NCBI GenBank assembly: GCA_030141605.1
Contig: JAQGDQ010000020.1
Coordinates: 436,001 to 496,000, forward strand
DNA from: Tubiluchus corallicola
Lineage: Eukaryota > Priapulida > Priapulimorpha > Priapulimorphida > Tubiluchidae
Direction: 5' to 3'
DNA: 60,000 nucleotides
The translations under genes were made by a program, and so were the position numbers. Of the stretch, positions 27,201 through 39,200 are shown in pieces (position 1 is the stretch's first letter; every line of letters starts with the position of its first letter). Under the pieces are notes generated by a model. It saw only the letters and a list, made by a program, of their open reading frames with translations, had not been told where the DNA came from and did not search any database.

Positions 27201-30200
27201 AAAACAACTAACGTTCCAGATGGCACACTTAAATAACAGAAAAAGCCGAATGAATATTGGACGAAAAGAAGTAATTCAAATTTTACGTAATTGTATGCTA
27301 CCATATTTTTTATGTTAGAAATAACTAGATAGCTAAGCAATTTGGAATCAATTTTGATTTTGCACCTACCAATTGTGTAAATATCTTCCTCTATAGGTCT
27401 TTCCTTTAGTGCATTGTGTCGAAGATTCAGCTGAGATAAGCGATCATTCACAAACAGATTTTCTGGGATGTATTCCAAATGGTTATTGGACAAATCTGCT
27501 AAATTTGGTAACTTTGCTACTGCCTGAAATTAGGAACACATATAATGTAAAAATTAAGCAGTTAGTGGAAGTTACACAAGTGGCCTCAAAACCCAAGAAA
27601 AAGGCCATTAAAAGTCCAGTTTCAGAACGGTTTGCACATTTTAGTCATATTACGGAGGAATAGATATATCATATTAATAATATTTTACTATACATTAATA
27701 GAAATAGCCCAAGTCACAAAACTTTTGCTTGTTGCAGCACTGCACAAATTTGTCCAATTAATAATGACGTAAATGGGTTGTTAGTCTCATGAAGTGTTGA
27801 ACAAAATAACACAGGTAAACTAAAGAAGTAAGTTAACAAGTAAAAAAACTACCGATAATAAGCTGCTAAAGTTTACAAACTGTAATTTAACAGCAAAAAA
27901 TACGTAAACCAGAACACATAAAGGGTGTTATAATTTTGAGTCATTAAGGGCAGACAAAATCGTGCCAACCTCACACGAACTTGTGATTACTGGAATTAGG
28001 GGTAGTGTTGTTGGTCCACTTAAATTAAATATTTTAAAGACTATCATCCTTGCCACTGTACATGTCTAACAGATAATGGCTAATTACCTTCATGCATTTT
28101 CTCAGCCATTTTGAAATTTCAGCATCACTTCCAAAAGAAAGAAACACTGTTCGACCTGCTTGCAATTCAGCAGTAATTTTTAGACATCGCTCGTGATTTT
28201 TGAATTTCATCTCCTCCACTTTCCCCTTTGCCAACATGTAAACATGGGGTTGCCCTCTTTTTTCCAATCCTGAGAAAGGAAAGTTGTGCAATTAATTAAG
28301 AACAAAATCCTGTACAATGAAAGAAAGAGTTTCAATATGAGCTTCAAAGGATAAACATCCAAGGTTTGAAACACAATCTTGGTCAAAAACAAGCATCAGC
28401 TTAGAAACAAATATATTTGTTCAAAGCATGCCAAGTAACAGAATGGTTTCAACATAATGAACCACTCTTAATAATGCTATACTTTTTTGTTGACGTGTCC
28501 TTGAACGCATCCATGGTTACGCTGAAAAAATAAAAAGTGCTAACAAAATTTAGAACCAATCATAAAAAAGGGTTTTCTCGTTTAACCAGTGATATTTACG
28601 TGCCAGCAGTTTGGAAAACAAAGACTGTCCCTGCTTGTACAGCGTTTATTGCTTGATAGTAAATTTACTATACGAGACATAATTATCCGGCCAATTACAC
28701 TAACTGAAATAGAATAACAAGTAACTGATGCAAGCCAATGACCCGGCGGGTAAACAGGCATTGCGAACATTTGTGACTGTTACAATAATACAATTTAGAA
28801 AAGTAACAAAACACAGTAAGTTTACTGCTGCATTCCGCAAGTGGTCTGTCAACCGAAAGCCAAGTTGTATCCAATTACATTGTCAGACGTATTCTCAGAT
28901 TTCTGGTTGTGCTTTGAATACAAAAACGTACACCAGCAAAAATGATTTTTTTAAAATTTATTGTCCGAAATTGCCACGCATGCCATCTTGGCACACAGTG
29001 AGAAAGTGTTTAAAAATTTCAATATAGCCACAGGGAAACTACATGAACATACTTTTATACAATGAGCGCAGTTTATTGGAAAGTATCGGTTACTTGGTTA
29101 TATGTATATAAAATATAGTTCAACTTTATTGGATAGCGCTTGTAAAATGAGGTATTCTATAAAGAATTGCCACCACGTGGAATGTCAACCTTTTTAGGTG
29201 TAGTGATCCTGGGACTGCACGTCCCAAAACAGACCATTTACAGGTAATACCATTCCCATTTTAAGCTTAGTTTATGGTCATACGAAGAGTAAAAGGAAAT
29301 GAGGGCAAACAAACGTGGTATTGTCCCTGGTCAATGATCTTCCAATCCCGAGATTTTAAAATTAATTGTTTAAACACTAAACCATTAGTCTAAGCTCAAT
29401 GCGACGGTTGTTTTGAAAACTTGTTACAATTTTACTGAGCGACTGTCACGGTACAGGAAAGCTGTTACTTGGATATAATTGTTGTTAGACTACTGTAAAA
29501 TCAAGCTGTGTACATAACAAGCAGACAGTAATTCACTTGACTTGAAACACACTTGTTATAAACGAAACTGTAGCTTTCTAAACATTTGGGTCAGACCAAA
29601 CCCATGAATTCAAAAACCATAAAAGCCGCACGTAGAAAATATTGGCGTTATTAAATTTAATGGGCAAAGTACGATCATGCTTATTATATTTTCATGATAA
29701 TGAAATTTTACTCAGTTTAAGTGAAAGTTCCAGTAAAGAAAAAGTCTTAAGAACACTTGAGTAGACATGGTCAAGCCACAAAAATAGAGATGAAAGCTCC
29801 GAAGCGGGTCCTGAGTCGCTGGAGTATGTGACAGAACCTACTGCATTTGAAACGGAGTGAGAAAAAGCAGAACAATGATGGCATCATGGCAACATCAGCA
29901 AGGTCCATATTCAATGTTCCCAGGCCTCAAAGATTTTCTTAACGAATGGAGGGACGTGGTTTCTCACCTTACTTTTACATACAGGGATAAGCAATACATC
30001 TAAGCCAGAACAACAGATAACTCTTAGGTGCGAAATGAAGATCATGAAGATCACTGGCTCTGAGTGTAAACCAGTGGAAGAGCTCAAAGTGAAAGCTAGT
30101 GCAACTTCATGAAGTGAGTAGGTCCATTGAACACAACAGATATACTGCAATTGCGTATCTGTCACGGATCTGTAAAAAATCCCCTGTGGACCTTTTGGTT

Positions 30201-33200
30201 AAAATAAAAAGCAGACCGATTCTGCGCATTACAGCTTTGCAGTCTCTTTAAAATTTCACTGCATTTATGTCTGAGTCGTGAATAAGCGAAAGAAAATATT
30301 GTGCTTCGGTGCCTCCAGAAATTTTTCGAGAGAAGACTGAGGATGAAAGAAACCACTGAGAACTGATTCACTGCTTTTGAAGTATCAAGAGAGACATAAA
30401 TGTATAGTTCATGAATACAGCAAATCTGGAGCGAAAGGAACCGTTTTATCGAATCGAAATCAATCAAAAAGTTTGGGAGAGAGCATTTTCAAATTTCATA
30501 ATAATGCATATATATATATATATATATATATAGGAGAGTAGATATTATTTGGGGATAGGTTGCCAAATCGTCGCTCAGATTACAAACGAGTCGCTGCGTC
30601 CTTTTGTGGCGCCACGTGGAGAGTTTCAATTGGTTAAGCCCCAAAACCCGATGGAGCATGTTAACGACTGGTGTTAATTTGCCGTAACGGTGCGATTTCT
30701 TGAGTTAGTTTTTTTTTCGCCAGCATCTTTCCCTATTTTCACCTCCTTTTTCACTCTGGTTTGGTGCAAAAATTGACATAAGTTTGGTGTCATATTTAGC
30801 AGGTACATTGAGGAGCTTGCTACTAATCGCACCGTGTTAGAGTCAACTTTAAGCTATGAAACCTGAAGCATCCAGGGTAATTGCTGGCGACCGGTTGACT
30901 TAGCTCATTTCTTTGACTTAACATTAATAATGTACTATTTTCTCACGGAATACAATAACAAAATATTACGTGAACGTGCAAAATTTAAAATAAAATAAAA
31001 TAAAGTCAGCAAACATTTTTAATCAATAGTCTACGCTAAACAAACATAAATTACAATCGAGATCATCAAATCAAAGGCCTTAGAAGGGACTGAGACTAAT
31101 GACAGATATATATTTATCCTTCTTGATCTAATCTTCTTGCAATAAAAACTGTCAGCGTGTAACTTTGGCACATTGCCTCTACATATTGAAACTTTTAAAT
31201 CGGATTTCCAGACAGTAGTTTTAACTTTCAAATCTAGGCTCACAGATGTGACCCCAACAAACATCTCGGAATTGTTTTATGGCCTGCGGTTAGATGTCAC
31301 ACTCCTCATTCATCACTGGTATTGTCATGTCACATTCGACAAGCACAACTCCCAGCCATGTAATTGCTAAAATGTGTGCCTTAGATGAGTTTGACGCATT
31401 TAGAAAGCAATTACCAAACCAACGATGAATATTCAAACTCATCACTATGCTTTTTTGTACAGACAAAACTACAAAGCAACGGAAGCAGTGAGTTGTCTTT
31501 GTATCCCGTGCCACCGTCACACTAATAGTTAGATATGGTTTCTGGTACCTAAGACTTGAGGAGTATTTTTGTTAATCAATTTTGTTAGTGACAATTACGT
31601 TTAATTTTGTTGGTGACAATTTTCTGCTCTGAGAATACGAGAACAATTTAAACCCTAAATGGCACAGAGGAACCAGTAGACTGAGAAACTAGAAGTACAA
31701 ATAATAAAAAACTTTTAACAAATCAATTTTTGGCAAAGTGATTTCAGAGACTGCATGTGGAACAAGTAATCATTGTCCTGAGAGACCATGGTTATGGGAA
31801 CATTAGACAATAAAAATGTGAATTAAGCAGAAGAAGTACCAGCACAATCTTGTTTAAAACTGATTAAATGTAACCAACTGAGATGGAACAAAAACAGTAG
31901 ATGAGAGGTTCGATGGTATTACAAGCCGGAAACATGAGGAGTCCATTTAAGCCCAATAAGTCTAACAAAATTATTTCTACCAGGAAATTAGAAACTATGT
32001 CTACAAGTCAGTTTTTCAGACATTCCTAGTTTGAAAAGTAGAACACGTTACATTAGGCAGAAATCTATCCATCAGCTGCAAAATATTAATTTAACACACA
32101 ATGTCAAGTTTTAATAACTGGAGCAGTAATCACATAAGTTTTATTTGCAAAGCTGCTAAGCAAACAGGTATTGGAAATTTGTAACAGACGCAGTAATGAT
32201 CTAGGCATAGTAACTGTTAGTCCCACTTTGGCGAATGTTCAATGTACATAGAGGTTTGTTAAGTTATCTACAAAACTAGAAATTTGCTATGCATTCAGTA
32301 AGTAACATAAGTCGAGCTAACAAGAGATTATAAAAAATAATTGTTGCTGAGTATTAACACATTCTTTCATTACCATAAATACTTGAAAATAACTTGAAAC
32401 GTATTATTCTGGACGCCCCACTGACCTTAAACAATCAATTAATTAATAACCCGCCCAAATGGGCCGCCAAAGGGTGAAACACATAGTACAGTAAATATCC
32501 CATGTCAAATGATGTCATGCAATCTGACATTTATTATGCCATGTTTTAGTGGATTCGTAATAAATTAATGTTTGGGCGTTGTATGTTCAACCCTCTACAG
32601 GTAAGCGCTTATAAATCGTTATAGTTAGGAACAGAAAAGGGCTCACGCATGCAGTAGATTAAGCATATAGTTAAGAATTTTTTAACAAATTTAAATATTA
32701 ATTATATTATACACTGTTTCGCTGATACGTCTTTGAACATCTATAAGTTCTATAATTTAAAACCTTTCAAGTTTTCGATGTTTTATTCTATAAAATCTTA
32801 ATAGCTTTAAAAATCTGTACACGCAATTTCTGCAGTAATCGCGCATACTGATAATATCACACAAATTGATTTCAAAACTGGTATGGGACGGCGCAGCAAT
32901 TTGTGTTTGGCCCAGGAAGTAATATTTTACAATGGAAGCATGGAAAATCATTAATCTGGGTATGCCGCTGAAATTGCTATGGCAATTAATGAAAATTTGT
33001 TTAATGGGTTTTTAATATTATCCCTATTCAAAATGTGCAGGGTGGATGACACTTGTACAATTTAGACGGATCTCACCTTAAAATGTATAAATTTATGTAT
33101 CCTATACAGTGCATAATGGAGTTTTCAATATAGGTAATAATCATAACCAACCAAGTCAAGTTAGGCTTGGAAAGTAGTTCTCTAAAACAATAGACACTTG

Positions 33201-36200
33201 TATAATCATTACGCTGCCAATGATTGCATGAAGAAGACAATTGTCTTCGTGGTAATACAATTATACTGTTATATTCGTTGTGCTGCAAATTCGCCCAGCA
33301 GGATAAAAGTTCATTTTGTTGCAAACTTCTTATATTGGCAGTTTATTTTAGCTATATTTGACTAAATTAGTGGTTTTCAGGTCAAAGAAGCAGAAGTTCA
33401 GATATGTAGATAAACCCGTCGTAAAGTTTTTCAACAGATAGCTAACAACTATAACAAGCTTTGTGTTAATCGCTTACCAGGATATACAAGAAGTCTGGTA
33501 CCAGACAAGGCAACAAACCGTTTGGCCCACTGATGAAATACTTTGCCTTTTCGAACATACAGTTGACCAGAAACATTGTTTCGTGAAAACGTCCCATCTT
33601 GAGTCGGTTTTCCTGAAAAAAAACATTGATTCACAATTCACAAGATTTCAGCATAATTAGTGTTTTTGTGATATCAACACGAAGCATAACTAATTGTATA
33701 TACATAATCAGTTCTTACGAAAATTGATAACTGATAATTGCATGTGTAAGTTCTTTAATTTATAAGCTTGTTACTTTGTAAATTGTTTTGTATTATTGCT
33801 TGTGAATTAAGCTACGTCAATTTTTCAAAAACTTCACTTGTTCTGAGGTGTTCCGGAACGCATATGCGTTACGCGGCTGTTTACCAAACATTCGGAATGC
33901 CTTATGCGTTATCCACTTGAGGAATAGCTGCGTATAAAAAATCAATAAGAAATAGCTGCAGAAAAAATAATGCATCAGGCAGGTCTGATAAACGGGTGCT
34001 GCAAAAACCACACAAACCGATGTTATCTATTGAACTTCATTTATTAGCTTCCTTGAAGTGTTATGTTCTATTATCGTTGCCTATCTAAGATGCTAGTCTG
34101 CTACTTGAAAACTTCACGCTAAACAACCTCGGCAGCGCAGATAGCATTTATGGTAAATTTCACCCCATACAGAGTCCTGTAGATGTTTTAAAAGTTTCTA
34201 AATCCAGTGATACACACAACAATGTTGTTTCAATGTGAAATTTTATTCATCGATTGGTTACACTCTGGCTACACATGTTGTTACATAATAAACATTAATT
34301 TGTAAACAATAAGCAAGTAAGTAACTTATTGACTAACAACTATTATTATACTTAATCGGGGTAGATGCAGAGAAAACAACACATTAAGACACACAAACGA
34401 CCCCATTTTCTCCAAAACATTTATACATTGCCGATCGTAAAAGTGCTAAAATGGGATTAAACTGAGTGTCGCAATATAATTAACGTATTTTACATTATAC
34501 TACCAGTCCTACAAGAAACAATGTGCAAAACATTGTGCAAAACATTTAAGGCAGTGGCGAATATAGTTCACAACAGTTTGGCTACTGCTATGCCTGAATA
34601 TAGAACTGATCGATGCCACATCAATATCAGAGAACCACGGTAGTGGTCTGACCAGGTCAGTCTTCGCTCAATTGCAGAAAACAAGTTCTTGGTCTTGATC
34701 AGGCCTTGGTTTCGTTAGTAGGGCAGTCGCAAAAGCTCCTGTGCCTAGGTATATTTTTCACTTGCCACTTTCAGTAGCCAATTTATGACCTGATATTCTG
34801 GCCTTTGTCCGGGAAATTCTTTCGAGTTTTTGAACAGGCGCCGCACTATTTGAATATATAGACCAACTAAATAAATCCTCATTCAAAAGTCTGTATGTAA
34901 CTATCCTACTAGAGGTTAACACACACAATTCTTGCACTTTGTTTTGTTTATCCTCAGTTGCAGGGTCTCTTCTCAGAGTGATGATGCTGTTGATGTACGC
35001 ATACAGAGAAATTGCCTGACATTTATTTATCGTATACATTAATATAGGATGCTTACCAGGATTACTGAACATCTTAGTAAAAAACCTGTAGTGCTGGCTC
35101 TTAATGTATGCCTCTGCCGATGGCATATCTAACTCGAGAAGGGATAGGTCATTTTGAACTGCCTTGCGCACTCCAAGGCAGTTTTTAATTCCAGATGTGC
35201 ACAATTAAGACAATTTTCTTATATCATTGGACAGCTATATCTCGCAGCTGTACAAAAGCCTAGATAATATAGCTGCTTTTAACAAAGTCTGTTTAGTCCA
35301 TACTTGGACAGGAGAAGTTCTTACGGACAAATGCTACGTATTTCAGTTCGTGGTTAAGTTTTTCCTTATTTTGAATCACAATTGCCTGAGCCAATTTTCC
35401 GCCGGCACAAAGAAACTGTGCCTAAGTAGATGTAGCTATAGCACCAGTTTGCTTGTAAGTTTTCAACGATTATAGGCATGCGGTCATTTTATTCACCATT
35501 GCAATGTAATAACAAGAAACATCGTCTTTAACTCGTTAACTACGAGACCATGCTCAACGCAAAAAGACTTCAATATAGTGGGTTTTTCTATGCAGCGCTC
35601 TCTTGAACAGGCAGTAGTACAGAGTTGACCATCATTAACAGACCGTGTCTGTTTGGCAAGAAATCGTCATCCCGAACTATAGCCAATCTTTTTATCAAAG
35701 GATTGATGAATAACGTGAACACGAACATGCTGCGCGAGGACGCAGCCTGTCTTACACCTATTTTACTAGTAACCAAGCTAGAGCCTAACGCGCTGCATAG
35801 TTTTCATGTACATGGCCTGGATTTACGTGTTATTGTTTGACGACATCCTAATTTCACTAATTCTTGAATGAGTTTGTGCATTGATACGATGCCATACACC
35901 TTAGCAAAATCGATGAATACAATGTACAATTTGCATCGTATTATTTTTGCTGAATCTGTTAGTAAGCGCAACGTAACTGCTTGTTCTAAACAGCCTCTTT
36001 CTTTTTCTCCACCAGCCTGTTCTGGGCCAGGCTGCCACCAGAGCTGTAAGAGAGTATTAATCAGTCCGTCAAATATCTATGGACATAAGTCCAAAATCGA
36101 GATACCATGGTAGTTATTGCAGTCATGACGACTGCCTTTCTGCAAGACTACCAACTTTGTTTTAGTCCAATTATTAGGGTAGTAAACTGATGAAAGTACC

Positions 36201-39200
36201 GTATTAAAACATGCAGTCATAAACGTAATCCATAGTGCAGATACACACTTGATCAATAATATCATTACCACTATCACAGCCTGGCGACTTGTTGGGTTTT
36301 AGACTAATGATAGTATTATTGACTTCATCTGGTGTGAATAGGTCATCATCCACAGCACATCATATTGCCTTCATATTACCAGATTTTAATAAATTAATGC
36401 ATCTCGCGTTTGCTGCTCGTCTACTTGAAGTATCGTTTTGTATTCTACATTTGGTTGCAGAATCATATTTGATGTCTTTGGCATTCTGACATAGGTCGTC
36501 GATATCCCATCTTGTTGGATATATGACAGACTCATATTGTGATAAGTCGATATCCTGCCGAGCACAAAAACTTCGAAGTTTATCATCACAAGTTCAACAT
36601 AAGACAATGGAAGTTACTCCATCAATTGGAAGTCTAGCTGGGATATCCAATTCTGGCGCTTCCTAAACGTCAAACCATCACCATAGCTGTTACATGTTAC
36701 TAAATGATTAAGGGGGATCAAGTGATTATCCCTACATAGTTGCAAAAGTCGCGTGCCTGTTGTGTTCCTTCTTATATCAGGATTATGTGCATACCTCCAT
36801 TGGTTCCCTTCTGTCAGTATATTTCTACATTGACCACATCTTACATTTAGATCACCAATTATAAAGTACTTCTCATTATTCTCTTGTGCTTCAATAGTTG
36901 TGCCTTGTAACATAGCAGAAGCAAATAAGAATGTTAGCCAGGCTATTGCAGTCTTAACCACATTTGACAAGGGGTTGAATCATCTACAAATATTACATAA
37001 TCAGAAATATTATTGCCTAAGATATACAAAAATACCACCTTTAATAGTACGTTTGTTGCTATATTTGCTACGTATTAGTACATTAAAACTGGGGATAGTA
37101 AAACAATAAGTGCTAATTTCTTGCAAACAAATGATATCATGCAAGCAAAACAAGGTGATAACTTTATCGAACATGTTCTCACATTTATCAGTCACTGAGT
37201 GTATGTTCCATGACAGTAGCTTAGCATTGTTATTGTGCGCATCTACCCTGTTATTAAAAAAACCTGAGTATAGAAAATATTATTGTTTCGTTGTTTCATT
37301 GAACACATTTATTTTTCCAGTCAATTCTCAAGTTCATTTTCAACTTTGCTTTTCTCATCTTTTAACACCTTCAATAGGCTTTGATGCTCCTTCTGCACTG
37401 TGGGGCTTGTATTTGGACTGATAAAGACACGTCTGTACTGCGCACTCGCATCTTTCAGTCTCTTTGCCCCGAACAGTGCTTGTTGCCTCACTGCTTGAAT
37501 ACAGCTGTACTAGTACAGGGCGTGGTCTGTACGCTCGCTTTGATGTCATCAATGATGTGATTACATTCCCTATATCACTTTGGTCACCATCCGCTTCGGG
37601 TTCAGCTAGCCCAAAAACTACGATATTTTTGGCACATTTTTCTTTTTCTAATATCTCTAATGTAAGTCCTGAGAGTTTTCTAACTTGCTCGGTCAGTGCT
37701 TTTTTCTGTTTCTTAATGTTTGAGTATTTTCTGCCTAAATCATTTTGTTTTTTCCTAATTTCAATCACATCTTCTTATATAGCGTTTTGTGTGTCTTTTA
37801 TTTCACCAATTGGTTTGAGTAATTGTTTTACAGAACAGTCAAGTGAGATCAGTAGGAAATCAGGGTGCTTATTGCGACACTAGCTTCAGATTACAAAAAA
37901 CTGTTCATTACAGATTATTTCAAGTAATAAGGGCCCGTAGCTGGCGAGGCATGAAACAAAACTAAAAACATTCACAGGATTAATGATAGCTATCTTCCTG
38001 ATAGTTCGTGACTTACATCCTACTTATGGGTGACGGCAAATGTCAACCAATCAAACATTTTAAGCTGGGCAATGTGTACAGTACATACACAATTAAACGA
38101 CCCCAGGTATGATGATAGACAATTAATAGCTGTATACATAATTTTTCTTTTAAAATATAAACAATTCAAAATAACTGTTTGTTTGCGAACCGCGATTTTG
38201 TCATTTTACGAAATGTTTTTTCTTCACTTTTTTGTTTATTTCTTAGCTTGTACTGTTAGATTATAGATTTATAACTGAAACCTTTGCACCCAAAAGCAGC
38301 AGCATATTAGTTGAAGGAGTTATTTTTAAAAGCCAAAACAGCTCACGTAGAGCATTTTTGATTTTTCCTTATCTTGGCCTTTTTGTTAAATAATTTTGTT
38401 TCATTTCATTGGTGTATAATTATTGCTTTGGGTATTTATGTACTATTACATGCTAAGTATGTTAACTGCTGCATGCTACATAATATGAGCAACATACTGT
38501 CATATGTGTTCCCCAAACGAACATTAAAAAATTTCTGTAGTTAAAATTATGTTTTTCTCAGATGCTTGGCTAAGTTTTTGCTGTCCATGAAGTGGTAGAA
38601 AGTTATTGCCGAAGGGCAAAACAAGCACTCGCCAACGTTAACGAACAATGGTTCCTTGTTCGAGAATAATTGTCTTATATGTGTGCCAAGACAGACAACA
38701 GGAATTTTTCTTGTTTAGCATGCAAAACAGGTTGCAAAGTTTCCAAATTATTCAAAATTAAACTCCACATTGCTCACTTGGGTACCTTGTACCCAGAAAA
38801 AGAACTTACACTTACATACACACAAAGTATTGTAATTGTAAACTGCTTAGATATTTTTATGGCCAACTATAATAAAATAAATGTAGAGCAGGCCATTCTA
38901 TTATCCTGGCATGATACAAGCCTGGTGTACAGAATGCTGCTAACTAGTACAGTACAGCTACAGCAACATATTACTAAGTAATTATTACACGTTTAAAATT
39001 CGGAAGTTCTAATATTTAAAGAGGCTTCATAAATGAACTCATCGAATGATAAAACTTTGCCGGAATTCTTAATGCCATGATAACATCACTTTATACCTAC
39101 CAACATAAAATCGAATTAAGTAGCCTAGTTCTTTGCTTTGTCCAACCTCTTGTATCCTACAAATGTCGGTATAACCAAGTCTCGTCAGATATTCATTTTG

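Larger units (their letters stand above)
34740..37880 (-). mobile_element. Decayed non-LTR retrotransposon (LINE) in PHLPP intron 1
   Basis: Read on the minus strand, the pieces appear in LINE order. 37768-37355 is an ORF1-like piece with a coiled-coil-like segment followed by KNIVVFGL. 37195-37010 has DIICLQE, the start of an AP-type endonuclease. 36970-36614 has IIGDLNV and WISQLDF, later endonuclease motifs. 36277-36077 has CNNYHGISIL, the start of the reverse transcriptase. About 35926-35841 has IVFIDFAKVYG, and 35776-35588 has GVRQAASS and LLMMVNSVLL. 35204-34758 is the post-RT C-terminal region (NCLGVRKAVQNDLSLLEL, YRFFTKMF). Many stops and shifts separate the pieces, and the catalytic Asp pair of the RT box is replaced by Val-Asn, so it is inactive. 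The clade was not assigned. The 3' tail and target duplication were not located. Confidence 0.85.
33613..39100 (-). other. PHLPP intron 1
   Basis: Intron of about 5.5 kb between the RA-like and PH segments. Most of its middle is a decayed non-LTR retrotransposon in the same orientation as the gene. Outside that element no feature was recognised. Confidence 0.8.

Noticed and set aside
38670-38981. Plus-strand open stretch of about 100 codons in PHLPP intron 1
   Set aside because: No recognised domain, AT-rich composition like its flanks and no paired splice signals; probably chance.
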